64,000 nt of DNA from Mixia osmundae IAM 14324 (lineage: Eukaryota > Basidiomycota > Mixiomycetes > Mixiales > Mixiaceae): assembly GCF_000708205.1 (NCBI RefSeq), contig NW_014575560.1, positions 622,501 to 686,500 on the forward strand, given 5' to 3'. A program made the position numbers and the translations under genes. Positions 1-14,471 of this stretch are shown in pieces (the stretch's first letter is position 1; the number at the start of each line of letters is the position of its first letter). The notes under the pieces were generated by a model. That model saw only the letters and a list, made by a program, of their open reading frames with translations. It was not told where the DNA came from and did not search any database.

Positions 1-723
1 GCAAACGAGACGAACGAGGCACAGACCGGAGAACTTGCCAGGTCCGCAGCGCAGATGGACGAGGCCGCACTCGATGTCCAAGACGAGACTTCACCGACTA
101 TGAACGCTGACGGAGTCGCAATTGACGCCAGCAATGCGCCGGATGCTCCCTCACCCGCTGCCATACCGGACAATATGGCACAAGTCGACGACGCGGCAAA
201 GCAACAAGACATCGTCATGGCACCCTTTGAACCGCAACAGCCTCAAGTGGATGCTGAGAAGCAGCACCTGTATGCGATACACCTAGTAGGCAACAAGTAC
301 AATCCAGAGAACTTCTGGTGCGCCAACCATACATAATAGGATGGCGCCGAAGCTGATCGGTAGGACAGGACCGGGCGTTGGCGCTCAAGCTACTGCATCG
401 ACATCAGCGCGGGCACAATATCCGGTACGAACAAGCTTACCGTGCACTATTACGAACAAGGCAACGTCCAACTGCGAGCTGACAAGGTTGTAGCACTTTC
501 CTTTGGCGCATCGTCAAAATCAGACGATCAAGTCAGCAAGGCCATCGTAAAAGCCATCGCAGACAGCGAGAGAAGCTATCAGACGACACTCAACGCTGCC
601 TACTCAGAGCTGAGCGAGAAGACTTTCAAAGAGCTGCGGCGGGGACTGCCCAAGACGCGCCAGAAGCTAGACTGGGCGAAGATCTCATCGTATCGACTCG
701 GTGCAGAGCTGTCCAGGAACTGA
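1..723 (+). CDS. CAP1: F-actin-capping protein subunit alpha (5' partial)
   Basis: Alpha subunit of the CapZ heterodimer, which caps actin filament barbed ends, mainly at cortical patches. Coding runs in from before base 1 in frame 1; exons are 1-317 and 369-723, with a 51 bp intron (gtgcgc...acag). Splicing restores the family motif NFWTGRWRS. The second exon carries HYYEQGNVQL and the C-terminal LRRGLPKTRQKLDW helix region typical of CapZ alpha, followed by a stop at 721-723. The first visible ~85 residues are acidic and low in complexity, so they may be a lineage-specific insertion. The true start lies outside the window. The next gene is convergent, 42 bp away. The family call rests on the C-terminal signature and is strong. 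Confidence 0.88.
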
Positions 724-765
724 GCGCATCACGGTGCGATCGGCAATTGATCAGCGAGCATGCAA

Positions 766-2197
766 TCAGCATCGACTGGCTTCCAGACTTCTGGGAAACG
801 CAACAACATCTCTCAGATTTGCTGTATCCGTGAGCCAGGCAATGAGGCGATCGAAGCCGAGCCCGAAGCCGCCATGTGGTGTCGAACCATACCGTCTGAG
901 ATCGAGGTACCAAGCATATGCATCTAGATTCATGCCGTCTTGCTCCATCCGCAGCTGCAGTCGGCCAAGATCGTCTTCGCGGAGAGAACCACCCGCAAGC
1001 TCGCCTATGTGTGGGACGAGCAGATCGAAGCATTCGGCTGTCTGAGCTGCTTCGAGTCTCTTCATGTAGAATGGTTTGAGCTCGGCCGGGTAGTCATGAA
1101 CGAATATCGGACTTCGAGCGTGCACCTCTGCCAGCCACTTCTCATGTTCCGAGCTCAGATCTGAGCCAAATTTAACTGATGTCGAAAAGGTCTGCTTCTG
1201 GTCCTGTTCAGCGACGAGAAGCTCGATAGCGCGCGCATAGGTGATTCTAGGCCATCGTGCCGGCTTTGCGAGGAGGGCGGGGCTGAGTGGCAGGTCGGGT
1301 ACTGCTGAGACCATTGCGAGTATGAGCTGCTCGACGTCGTCCATCAGGCCTTGCAAAGAGTCACACACAGACTCTGCCTCGAGCATCCAGAACTCGGCGA
1401 GATGTCTACTTGTGTCTGAGCGCTCTGCGCGGAAAGTAGGCGCGAGTGTCCATACACGACCGAGCGACGCGGCGAGCGCTTCCAGATGCAGCTGTGTCGA
1501 CACTGATAAGAAGCCTGGTCGGCCAAAGAAGTTTGACGGCGGTCCGCTGCCGATGACATCCGTCGGGGTGGACTTGCTTGGTTCGGAGACAGAGAACACC
1601 TGGCCTGCGCCTTCACAATCGCTAGAGGTGATGACGGGAGGGTGTACGTGGAGGTAATCCTGCTCTTCCAGGAAGGTATGTGCGCGTTGCACAAGCCTGT
1701 GTCTGGCTCGAAGCACGTCTGCGAACGTAGCTGTACGCGGTCTGAGGTGAGGTATCTTGCGCAGAAAGGCCATCGATGTGTCCTTCTTCTGAATAGGATA
1801 CTCCTGAGCGGTAGTCCATCAGCTAGCGCATCCTCAGGCACAGCATGCTCACATCGAGATCGCAATGCCCGAGCACGATGAGATCGTCGACCTGAAGCTC
1901 GACCGATTGACCGGTCCCTTGGCTCCTGACGAGACTACCGCTCGCAGTGATGGAGGTGCCAGTGTTGAGCTGTACGGCATGCTCGGGCGTCAAGACTGCC
2001 TGCAAGTTCGTCGAGCTGGAACCATCGTTGAGCTCTGCAAATGCGACTCGCTTCTGCTTGCGGACCGATCTCACCCATGCCGTGACTGTGGCTGAGGATT
2101 GGGGCGAGTCGAGCAGCCGCTTGATCGCTGTGGACTTTGATCGTCTGCCGAGCGTCCGACGGCAGTGATCGCAGAAGCGGCTCAGGCCAGATCGCAT
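766..2197 (-). CDS. SLM5: Asparaginyl-tRNA synthetase, probably mitochondrial
   Basis: Class II aminoacyl-tRNA synthetase charging tRNA-Asn. Exons on the minus strand are 2197-1853 and 1803-766, joined across a 49 bp GT-AG intron (gtgagc...ctcag), giving about 460 aa. An N-terminal OB-fold anticodon-binding domain is seen (VTAWVRSVRKQKRVAFAEL). The catalytic domain contains TFRAERSDTSRHLAEFWMLE (motif 2) and a C-terminal GFGLGFDRLIAWL (motif 3). ATG at 2197 starts an arginine-rich, acid-poor leader (MRSGLSRFCDHCRRTLGRR) that looks like a mitochondrial targeting peptide; together with the short length this favours the organellar rather than the cytosolic enzyme. An upstream in-frame ATG at 2362 would run through the coding start of the divergent neighbour and is less likely. 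Confidence 0.9.
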
Positions 2198-2279
2198 GGT
2201 CGGCGGAAAAGCGCGCGCGCGCGCGTGGGCTGGCGACCCCGAGACGTCGAGGCAGCGAGCCGTCCGGCAAAAGCCAGCA
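2198..2279. promoter_or_regulatory. 82 bp divergent promoter with (GC)n tract
   Basis: Space between the divergent starts of the AsnRS gene and the ARP10-like gene. It holds an alternating GC tract at 2211-2225. No TATA box is visible. Both genes must use this short interval, or sequence inside each other's first exon, for initiation. Confidence 0.45.
2211..2225. repeat. (GC)7 dinucleotide tract
   Basis: Fifteen bases of strictly alternating G and C, able to form Z-DNA. It lies 14 bp upstream of the AsnRS start codon within the divergent promoter. Confidence 0.9.
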
Positions 2280-3822
2280 ATGTCCTCCTCAGGTGCCCCC
2301 TCTGCCGCCAATAGAACGCAGAGGCATCTCGCTCTGTACAGCCAGGACGAACCCATCGTCATCGACCCAGGCTCGCTCGTCTGGAAAGTCGGCTTTGGCA
2401 GCGAACACGAGCCTCGCGCATGCTTTCCACTCGACCAACATCGCCACGCGACGGCCAGCGCTTCCGCTGCTCACGGGACCGCTACCGAGCAAGCATCCTA
2501 TATCGCGATACAGGCCGCTATGCGCTATACCTTTGAGCAGCACGTCGGCAGACCGTCACTCGCGAGCGCCGATGCTGACTTTATGGCACGCAGTGTCTTA
2601 CTCATCGATCCCAAGCCTCGCACAGTCTTGCTCGTCGAGTCTCCCTTCATGACACGCCAGTATAAGCACGACTTGACGAAAGCTTTGCTCGAGAACCTCC
2701 AGGCAAGTGACTCGGCAAGCGCGCGCAGGGCCGGGCTGACGAGCAGCGAGCAGGTGACATCGATGTCTTTTGCGCCCGCTTCACTGTTGTCGCTCCTCGC
2801 GACAGGTCGGACGACTGGACTTGTCGTCGATATCGGCGGAGACTTTACAACTGTCACACCCGTCGGTGCTACTGCTCTCGCGACCGCTACGAATCCCTCA
2901 TGCAAACCAGACAGGTGTTTGCGACCAGGCCGATCTATGCTTCCGTGATGAACACGCGTCGTGCGTCCAAATGGCTCACTCGAAGACTGAGATCGCTACT
3001 GGCACGTCATGCTCGCTTTCTGCCGACGCCAGAGCTATCGTCTCGCGCGCCGCCCTCAAGCACAGCACACTGGACTCGGGTACCCGACGACTTGCTGACC
3101 GATGCGAACATGCATGATCTGCAGGCACGGTCACTGTTTTGCGATGCACGGGCAGCGACAGTGCTCGAAGAGGCGCAGCTTCACTCGCTAGCAGAAACTT
3201 ACAAAGCGAGTGCCACTGCCAGCGACAGCTACGCGAGAGTACGCGTCGAAGACGACGGCGGCCTGCTGCAGATACCCGGCTGGATTCGAGAGTGTGCGGC
3301 AGAGACCTTGCTCGCCGAATCTGACGAGGACGACCTTTGCCTTCCCGAGCTCATCTTGACTTGTCTTGCAAAGGTGAGAATCCCGTGACCTCATGCTGTG
3401 TACCGCTCTCATTCATCTGCGAGCTCTTGCAGCTTCCGATCGATTTACGACGGACGATGGCCAGCAATATCCTCATCACTGGCGGCAGCGCGGCAATACC
3501 CGGTCTAATCACAAGATTGCATCTCACCACGCTCGCCATGCTCGCTCGATCGACGTATAGCGGCGGTCCAAGACGGCCCTCCCATGCCAACAGATTCAGC
3601 TCGCTGTTGCCGCTCAGCAATGCAATTGCCTTCTTGAACGACCCAACACCAGCAATGCATGGGAACGTGCTATCCGGGACAAGCACACCTTTCGCGTCAC
3701 ACCTGCTCGCTTGGACAGGTGGTGCAATCGCCTCCTCGCTACGATCGAGCGGCATGCCTCTTGCGAGGAGCGAATGGCGTTCAGATCACGTCCTCGTAGA
3801 CTGGGCTGTCCATGCATTTTGA
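2280..3822 (+). CDS. ARP10: Actin-related protein, ARP10/ARP11-like
   Basis: Actin-fold ATPase-like protein; ARP10 members cap the pointed end of the dynactin Arp1 filament. Exons 2280-2861, 2915-3373 and 3433-3822 (introns 53 and 59 bp) give 476 aa. The actin-type phosphate-1 region is degenerate (IVIDPGSLVWKVGFG), while the phosphate-2 loop GLVVDIGGDFTTVTP continues across the first intron into VFATRPIYASV. The adenosine-motif region reads SNILITGGSAAIPGL. Introns were placed to restore these motifs; the first uses a weak donor (gtcggt). The divergence from conventional actin and the extended loop after LTRRLR favour ARP10 over ARP1, but other divergent ARPs cannot be excluded by eye. The SDH4 gene follows on the same strand after 81 bp. 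Confidence 0.75.
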
Positions 3823-3903
3823 AAAATCGCGTATTCTGATTGGTCGTTGCACTCGTGGCATCGGTTGACCCGATTCGCGCCTCGAGAGGCTCCCAAGGTC
3901 AAG

Positions 3904-4532
3904 ATGCTTTCGCCAATGCAGCAGGCCTGCAAGCGCCAGGCGACGTCGATGCACTTTGCACGATCATTCCAGACCGCTCCTCGAGCCTTCGTCAAATCGA
4001 GCACGGCCATCAGAGCGGGTGCAGTCGCAGCAGGCAGTCAAGGTCCTTACGTCAAAGGTACCGTCAATGACCCAACGACGTTCCCTCCGCCCAGCAAATC
4101 GCATGGCTCTTATCACTGGACCTTCGAGCGCTTCATCTCCGCCGCTCTCGTGCCGGTCCTAGGCGCTACGGTCGTGACGAGCCCGAATCCAATGCTCGAC
4201 GGCGTTCTGGCCGTCACGCTGGTCATCCACTCGCATCTAGTAAGGCGACCGGATCGTAGCAGGTCCTACTTGTGCTGAGCTGTACGCAAACGCTCGCAGG
4301 GCTTCGACCAGATTTTGATAGATTACCTTCACGATCGCAAGTTTCCTATCATCGGTCCCGTCGCACGATGGGGCGTCAGACTGGCTACCGTCGGCGTCCT
4401 CGTGGGACTGTATCAGTTTAACACCAATGATATCGGCAAGTTCCGTCTCCACATCCAGCAAGCCACGTTTGCTCACTTGTCTCATTGTTCACAGGCATCA
4501 CCGAGCTCACCAAGCGAATCTGGAAGGCATGA
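3904..4532 (+). CDS. SDH4: Succinate dehydrogenase membrane anchor subunit (CybS)
   Basis: Small membrane subunit of respiratory complex II in the mitochondrial inner membrane, helping bind haem b and ubiquinone. Exons 3904-4239, 4300-4435 and 4495-4532 give 169 aa. After a basic presequence, SHGSYHWTFERFISAALVPV starts the CybS domain. Three hydrophobic helices follow, with the HSHL/GFDQILIDYL segment that holds the conserved haem-ligand His and the quinone-site Asp-Tyr. The protein ends NDIGITELTKRIWKA. That ending only forms if the second intron is GC-AG: donor g|gcaagt at 4436, acceptor acag at 4494, 59 bp. No GT donor nearby keeps the conserved C-terminus. Start chosen at the ATG giving a typical presequence. 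Confidence 0.93.
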
Positions 4533-4768
4533 TGTTCCCGCCCTCGCAGCTAGCATAGTGTTGTTCGACATCGTACAGGGATGCATGGCGTTGACAGGTC
4601 TTCTAAGTACAAACTGCGAGCGCACTGAAATTCGTCTTGACGTCGGGCTTTAGGCGTCACGAGATTTAGCCTGTCGAGTCTTACTCTATCGGCATACTTT
4701 GTCACCTTCGGTCACTCACTAGACCGTCTTATCGGATCAGCTCACGCTTTCGAGCCATGCGGCACGAC

Positions 4769-7336
<2,568 letters not shown>

Positions 7337-8177
7337 CTTGAGGTTGAGGAGATAACGTCCTAGTCAGTCTGGTCTCCTGGTCAAGCCCAGGGATCAGCCC
7401 AGCGGAGGTCAGACCAGCGTGATGGACTTGCCTGTCAATGTCGTGGGCGATTCTTGTCGGTCTTTGCACCGGCTGGGATGTCCAAGAGCGAGCTTAACCT
7501 GACGGGATCGGATGGTCTTACTAGCGTGACGGCGTGCGATGCAGTTTACACTGCTCGTCGGCAAGGCGCGAGCTCGGGGGAAGTCTCGACGACGACGTGC
7601 TGTGCTTGATGGCTGTTTGGCCTTTCGACGACCTCAACCGATCCTGCAGTCCGTCAGAGCCTCGACTGCGACTCTACTGAGATGTACGCTCTCGCAGCAG
7701 TGGGCACTCTTGCGTGCTGTCACGCTGACTTGCCTGAACGATGATGAAAGGTGTGGTGCACGAGAAACGAGAAACACGCGTTCGCGGCGCGCGCGTACCT
7801 ACCTGTTCCACGTCCTGTACGTCCGCTCAGGTAAATTTGTCACAATGGAGCGCGCAGCAAGCGAGGTGGCCTCGCTTCTCGGCCATCCATAAGATCTCAT
7901 CTGGCCGGCACTGACTTGCTCTGCCCTCTGGCGGATGTGATGCATACAACCAACGTCCCAAAGCCCATGTCAATGTCTATGTCTTTTTGCGCGTGGCTGC
8001 GCTGCGCCGTGAGGCGCCTGCAGATGTCAATCGTACAAGTTGCGATCGTGTTGAGCTGCGATGATGTAAAATGCAGGCATGAGACCGCTAGCCAATACGC
8101 GGATAGCAGCCAGCAAGGGTCGGGTCATCTTGTAGGTCGGGCAACAGCGAGCAAAATGTGACCTGTCTCTCTTGAGA
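7337..8177. other. 841 bp intergenic stretch upstream of GFA1
   Basis: Lies between the GFA1 start and the RSR1 stop, both on the minus strand, so it should hold the GFA1 promoter and 5' leader. A 117-codon plus-strand frame at 7539-7892 is arginine-rich with no recognisable domain and is probably chance. I see no RNA gene or repeat. It is long for this window, which fits a highly expressed, regulated gene. Confidence 0.5.
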
Positions 8178-8932
8178 CTATAGCACGTTGCATCGCGAGA
8201 ACAGCTTCCGCTTCTTCTTGCCGGTCTGTCCAGGCGGATTTTGCCTGACGACTTGTCGCAGTATATCTTCGAAGAGCTCTTCGACGTTGATCTTGTGCCG
8301 CGCCGAGGCTTCATAGTATGGCTTTGCCCATGCCTGGGAGAGCTGAATGCCTACTTCGCGCGGTACCTGTCGCTCGTGAACGAGATCGCATTTGTTGCCG
8401 ACGAGGACGAGCGGCACCTCTTCCTGTATGCGGACACAGCGCTTGAGACACGCGTACACGTCAAGAACGGCCACCTCTGACTGACCGGCGTGAGGCCCTC
8501 TGCCTCCTTAGTCCGCAGAATCTGTTCCCGGATGGTCTGTAGCTCGTTGATGCTGTCCAGGCTGGTCAGGCTGAACGCGAGCACGAAGCCGTCGCCAGAC
8601 TTCATGTAGAGCGAATGTAGGGCCATGAACTGCTCCGTGCCGGCCGTGTCGAGCAGCTCGACTTGGCAGCGATAGCCATCCACCATGGCCACCTGGTCGC
8701 ATGCCACACCAACTTCAGCCCGCCTTTCTGCCTGCGCCAGCGAGACTGACCGTCCTGAAGCTATCCTCTATCGTTGGATCGTATTTCTCTACGAAATTGT
8801 CGTACACAAACCTGATCGTCAGCGCACTCTTGCCTGTCTCCGCGGTAGACATGAGGGCCTGACAATTGCGCATGAGGTAGCCAACTTGCCAATGCCACCA
8901 CTACCCAAGATGACAATCTTGTAGTCGCGCAT
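8178..8932 (-). CDS. RSR1: Rap-type small GTPase, RSR1/BUD1 homologue
   Basis: Ras-superfamily switch; fungal RSR1/BUD1 marks bud or growth sites at the plasma membrane. Exons 8932-8890, 8833-8751, 8692-8486 and 8423-8178 give 192 aa. P-loop GSGGIGKS, switch [10 protein letters not shown], switch [10 protein letters not shown] (Thr instead of Gln, the Rap signature), NKCD and SARHKIN are all present. The tail is polybasic (KKKRK) and ends CNVL, a CAAX box with terminal Leu predicting geranylgeranylation. The first intron splits the P-loop and only works as GC-AG: donor attg|gcaagt at 8889, acceptor acag at 8834, 56 bp. The remaining introns are GT-AG. ATG11 starts 150 bp away, divergently. 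Confidence 0.92.
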
Positions 8933-9082
8933 CTTCGGGGCCGACCAGTCGCCAGACGAGCGCGAACGAGCAACGGGAACGCTGGCTGGCCGGCTGAGCG
9001 TCAAGGTTGTTGGCGTCGCTGCAAAGCCAATTGACGCGACGAGCCGACTGCGACGGACCAGACCGACGAGCTCGCGCGACCC

Positions 9083-12000
9083 ATGCTGAGCGTGGTCTCG
9101 GCCCACGACGGCGAGACCTACGAGCTCGACGAGCATGCATTGCGCGGCATACACTCTCTCAAGAGCTTCGAAGCCTTGTTGGCAGATCTGATCGGTCTTG
9201 CCGCAGATAGCGTCATCGTTCTTCACAGGTCATGGCAGGTAGACGAGGCAGTCCTGCCCGCACTGCTCGCCGAGGCGCGCGAGCCGGTGTCCACTTCACA
9301 GAGATCGCCACTCTCACGCCAGTCATCGCTCAGGGCCCTCAACGGCGCAAGTCCAAATCGCCGGCAGGCTGCCCTCGTATCGCATACCCCACAGTCGTCC
9401 TCCTCAGAACCCTCAAGACGAGCAGAAGTGTTTGTGTTCTCGAGAGACGCCCTGTCTGGCGACGCAGACGCACTCGTTCAGCCCTGGCTAGTCGACGGGG
9501 TCGTCGCGCTGGGAGGCACCGAGAGCGCTCCGGCTGCACAGATCCAGCCTAGCACGCTGCAGGCCTGGCTAGCTGCACATGACCGTCACGCGACCGTCAA
9601 CCTGTCCAACTCACTCGCCTTGCTCGCCTCCCTCAAAGAGCAGCGTCGTGCGCTCGAGATTGCAGTGGGCAATCTCGAGCAGCATCGAGCCAGCAAGGAG
9701 GGCGCCGTCGCCGTCTTCGAGGTCGGCTTCAGTCACTGCATCAGATCTGCGCGCTGAACGATGTGACCACAGCTCTTTGCCACTCCGCTTTTAACATACT
9801 ATGTCGAGCTGTTGGAGGACTACGCGCCATCGCTTGCAATGCTCGAGCGCATCAAAGTCCACCCATGTTTCGGCAGTGCGAGCGGCCAAGTCGTGCAGCC
9901 TAAAGGCAAGTCAAGGGAGAGCCGATCACTAGCTGATCACGTCAGTCGCGAGAAGCTGGAGAGCGTCAGAGCAGCTTGCGCTCGCATATCAGACGATCTG
10001 CAGACACGGCTCGCACAGCTGCACGTCTACCTCGACGACGTTTCGGCAGGTGCCCAGGACCTACGTCATGCTTTCGAGCAAGACAACCAGGATGATCTCG
10101 CTGACTGCGAAAAGGACGCATACGAAGCAGCTCAGCGTGCGCAAGAGTTGCTTGCGTCCATGTCCAGCGCTTCAGACTCGTCTGCTTCAGCCTTACAGGC
10201 GATGGCGGACGAGCTTGTTCTTCTCGACGAGGAGTCGCGCGACAGGATTCGGTTCCTCGTCGAGCGCAAGAATGCAACATCTCTCCACCTCATTCACGTT
10301 TTGCAGACAGTTGCTCATCTGCAGGAGATCATGACAAAGACGCCCGCGCTCATCACAAGCATGGACACTGATCTCAAATCTCGGTGCGATGGCTTCAAAC
10401 ATCTTGCTCGACTCGCGGGCATAGTACCGGCCTACGCTGCCACCCTTTTTGAGATTATGCGAAGGAATGAGTACGCCTCTCTCATGTCACAGGCCGCTAA
10501 AGAGCACACGACAATATACGGCGAGCAAGCAACAGCCGAACGCAAGCGACGACAGCACTACAAGACTGAATTTGCAGGCAAATTGCCATGGGAGGTCAAG
10601 TCGCTCGACGATAATCTCGCCTATCTGCAAATCGACTTTAAGCGCGAGCCTGCCACTAACGGCGTCAAGGCTGACAGTATCGCTCCCTCGGTCACGATCC
10701 AAGACCTTCAGGAGCTGATCAGCGTCCTCGGCGAGCTCGAGACCTCGCTGAAGCTTGTTGACAGACAACGAGCGCATCCTGCAATAGCGCCTCGTGTTCT
10801 ACTTGTTTCGTCGCTATCATTGATGTCTGCCCTTCACGAGGGCTTTGTACGCGGGCCCGCAGCAGACAGCGACGGTACGCTGCGCGACGAGCTAGCGCGG
10901 CTTCAAAAAGAATTGCAGGATGCGACTATGCGGATAGAAAACCTTCAGAATATGTCGAGAGAGCAGCAGGAGGCGCACGCAAATCAGCAAAAGTCTATAG
11001 CGGATGAGTTAGTATCTTTGCGCAGTGTCGAAGCCGAGAGAGTCCGCCAGCTTCGCGAGACTAGCAGCGAGCACGAAGTCATGGTTCGGCAGCTCCGCAT
11101 TCAGCACACGACCCACGACAGAGAAGTCTCAGCGCTGAAGGACACTGTCGCTCAGCAGGCACAGAAGCTGCGCGTGCGTGACAGCGAGATCTTGACTCTC
11201 AGAGATCAGATCAAAAGCGATGCGATCACGACTGCCGCTCGATATGACGAGCAGCTACGCAAGTATGATCAAGCCCAAGCCCATCTTGCTCGGAGTGAAG
11301 AGCAGAACGGCAAGCTCGCTATCGAGCTGGCAGAAGCAATCACTGTCGCATCCACGGCCAAAACTTTGCACGCGCAAGCCGAAGCAGAGCTGTCCGCGCT
11401 CGCAAATTCGTCGCGGCAGATTCAGGAACGATTACAAGGACGTGACCGAGAGGTCAGACAGCTTCGCATGGATCACGATCTTGAAAGGACAGCCCTTGTT
11501 GAAGAGAGTCAGCGATATCGTAGCAGCGCTCAGGATCTTTCCCAAGAGGTCGAAAAGATGCTTCACAACGTCAATGCGGCACAGCAGCGCGTGTCAGAGC
11601 TCGAAAAGCAGCTCGCCAACCGTATGACATCAGACGCAAGTGTGATAGCCGTTGAACATGCATTATCCGCACTGAGACATGCCAAAAGACTTCAAGATGC
11701 ACAGAACGAGCTGCTCACTTTCGTTCGCGATTCGACCACCACGCCACCCGCAAGTCAAGAAAGCCTCATTCGGTCAGGCGAACTTGCTGTCGGGACTTTC
11801 AACGACACTCTAGCAGCTCTAAGTCGGCACGATCCGCTTGCTTTGGATCGTGCTATCAAGGAACGTCTGTCCAGCGCGGCAACGACAACGCGCAAATGGC
11901 AGAAAGAATGCAAAATCTATCGCGAGCGCGCCAGTCGGGCTGCGGAGCAGTCGGGAGAGAAGTTATCGTTTCGCAAGTAAGTCATATGCTCTACTCAAGT

Positions 12001-13039
12001 GCACGGCTCTGATTGTGATGGCCTTAGCTTTGCTAAAGGCGATCTCGCGCTCTTTTTACCGACGCGAAATACTGTTGCACAGGTCTGGGCCGCTTTCAAC
12101 ATCGCCTTTCCGCACTACTTCCTCCAGCCGACAGGGCCGATTGCAGAGCAGATCAGAACGCGAGAGTGGATTGTTGCCCGTATCTCCTCGCTGACCGAAT
12201 GCGTCGTCGAGATAGACGAGGCCAGCTCAAACCGCTTCGGTCTCTCGCCAGGCACCAAATATTGGCTTATCGAGACAGAGCCTTGGACGCCTCAGCCCCC
12301 CAAGCTAGCTCGTGCGCGTCGCTCAACGGGTGATTCTGCGGTCAATCGTTCGCCTTCTGATGCAGGCAAGAACCCCCGCAGCCTGACGAGGTCTCAGAAT
12401 GCTCGAAGTGACCCTAAAGACGCACGCATGGTGGCATCGCTCATAATGTCTGCGTCGCCGTCGAACGCAGAAGTCGTTGCGCGTCCGCTCAGCTTGACTT
12501 ATGGTGTCGAATTGCCGCTCTCAATACCAGAAGGCTCGGAAGCGCTCGCCACAGTGACGAACACCGCTAATCCTACGTCAGCTGATGCAGCCGTGTCACT
12601 CGAACTCGGGTCAGGCGTAATATCGGCCGTGGAGCCCACACCTTTTGTTGCCGCTCCGGAAGACTCTCTGGGACCGCGACCACCTATGCTCCGCTCTGTC
12701 AAGTCTCGTTCTGGCATCGCTCGCTCCCTGTCTTCGCGTTTCGTACCGACCGGGAGCAGTCCAAGCAAGGCTGCCTCAACAACAGCAATTGCGGAGCTCG
12801 AAAATACAGGCCCAATACATCGTACGAGCTCCCTCGAGGACGCCCGACACATTCCCGCGAGCTCGCCCAGCGCTGCGTCTGTGATAAGCTCTCGGTCGGG
12901 TCGTTTCAGCTTTGGCTCTGCTGCCTCACCACGCATACCTGGCGGCTTCAGCTTGATGCGAGCCGGCAGCGATCCGGCCTCCACGCATGTCAAGGCAGCA
13001 GACGTGCTCAAAAAGTACAGCGGCAGCAAGAAGCGGTAA
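9083..13039 (+). CDS. ATG11: Autophagy scaffold protein ATG11
   Basis: Scaffold for selective autophagy that bridges cargo receptors, the Atg1 kinase and Atg9 vesicles at the phagophore assembly site. Exons 9083-9721, 9773-11976 and 12028-13039 (two 51 bp introns) give 1284 aa. A ubiquitin-like N-terminus (residues 1-55) is followed by the Atg17-like region with YVELLEDYAPSLAMLERI, then long coiled coils (about residues 560-880). The C-terminal ATG11 domain contains FAKGDLALFLPTR, VWAAFNIAFPHYFL and YWLIETEPW. The last ~250 residues are Ser/Pro-rich and disordered. The second intron interrupts the start of the C-terminal domain; joining gives SFRNFAKGDLALF, which matches the family. Shares a 150 bp divergent promoter with RSR1. 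Confidence 0.92.
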
Positions 13040-13167
13040 GCGCTACCATGTAGATGTACATATGCTGTTGTTGCTCTGTCTATTGCGATCACGGCTTACA
13101 CTGGGGCCTCATTGCCTCGAAGTGGCTTGGATGCTCGCACTCGGGCTACAGTGCCACGAAGCGGGTT

Positions 13168-14343
13168 TTATGATCTCGCCTGAGCCTTTTGGAGCGCCTC
13201 TGCTGCTGCTGTGATGGTCGCCTTGCCGTCCTGGACGTCCTTGACCGAGACTTTGCCGTCTACAACGTCTCTGACTGAATCGCGGATCTGATCCCAGGCC
13301 AAGAAAGGCACGAACGGCACGCCCTTCTTCTGGCAGTGAGCGGCCAGATCGTTATGGCCGTCCGGCACGATCTTGACGTAGAGTATGTCGGATTCGCCCG
13401 CTGCGGACTGGTCTGATACGCCATCGCCAGCGCTAATCGATGTCAGATCAGCGACACTCTCGGCGAGACAAGACAGCGCACAAGAAGATGGTCGGACGAG
13501 GCTTGTGAGCAGCATAGGGGCGGAGCGCGCGAGATTTATCGTGACCATAATGACTTTGAGGAGCATCAGATCTGACAGCGTGCGTGGCAGAGCATGCGAC
13601 ACTGACCTGTCAGGATGTCGATACTTGATCTCCCATGACTTATCACTGTGGATCGTCACATCGTTGGCGACAATCTCGAGCTTGTCTGCTCGCTCCTGTC
13701 CGATCAAATTTGACAGTATGGATCGAATGATAGGCCTGCGTGCGATTCAGTCTAGCCGAGGAGACGATGCTTGCGATGTTGGACGAACACCATGCCACTT
13801 GAGACAATGACGACCGGTATGCCAGCCTGATCGGCATAATCGAGGAAAGCCTTGAAGCCCGGATCAAGCTTAATGTCTGCGCGCGTTGAGAGTGAGGAAG
13901 CGATGGCAAATGGGACGATGAAGGCGAACTCTTCTTCAGAACGGACTGACAGTCTGGAAAGGAGTGATTCTTAGATACGCTCTGAAGCTCTTCCGCGAAT
14001 GCGTCTCTGTCTTGTGTCGGCTTGAGGCAGGTCCATGCAGGCGCGAGAGCCCGCGACTTGCCTGAACGACATTGAACCGTTCAAGATGGCCTCGTTGTAC
14101 TTGCGCCGCTCGGTGACGCCCATACCGAGGTTGTCTGTCATGTGATCATTGCTATCCTGCACGCCTTGGCGGTCAGAGGGCCGGCTAGCAGGACTGACGG
14201 ACGGCAGTCGACCTCTGTAGTGATCGTGCCTGTCGAGTGAATCACGCTGTGAGATGTGCGCCCGCAGATCTAGCGACCAGCGTACCATCAAAGTCAGAGA
14301 ACATGATGAACCGTGCATCTGGATAGCTCAGCTCGCTCGCCAT
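13168..14343 (-). CDS. HAD-superfamily phosphatase, phosphoserine-phosphatase-like
   Basis: Small haloacid-dehalogenase phosphatase of the fungal phosphoserine phosphatase-like group; natural substrate unknown. Eight exons (14343-14286, 14229-14213, 14156-14062, 14006-13930, 13876-13789, 13735-13607, 13553-13482, 13432-13168) give 266 aa. Motif I FSDFDGTITTEDSNDHMTDN has both catalytic Asp residues, motif II is PVVIVSSGM, the Lys of motif III is in HYGHDKSRALRPY, and motif IV is FFAGDGVSD. Exon 2 is a 17 nt microexon that completes motif I. Intron 3 is GC-AG (donor ag|gcaagt at 14061, acceptor acag). The other six are GT-AG. The exon chain is supported because each join restores conserved sequence and phase. 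Confidence 0.85.
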
Positions 14344-14471
14344 CTCGATCGCAAGCTGTCCCAAGGGAGCCAACTTGTGCTGTCGCCGTCGTCGACTGCT
14401 GTCTGGAGAGCTGTCGCGCCCCACGACGAAGCCGACCGACCAACCTGGCTCGAGCTCACCGAGGCAGCGTG
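14344..14471. promoter_or_regulatory. 128 bp divergent promoter
   Basis: Interval between the start codons of the HAD phosphatase (minus) and the PY-motif protein (plus). It is the only upstream space for both genes. No clear TATA box or repeat is seen. Confidence 0.4.

Noticed and set aside
7539-7892. 117-codon plus-strand frame upstream of GFA1
   Set aside because: Arg/Ser-rich composition, no domain, no splice partner and a position in the GFA1 promoter; chance frames of this size are common in this GC-rich DNA.
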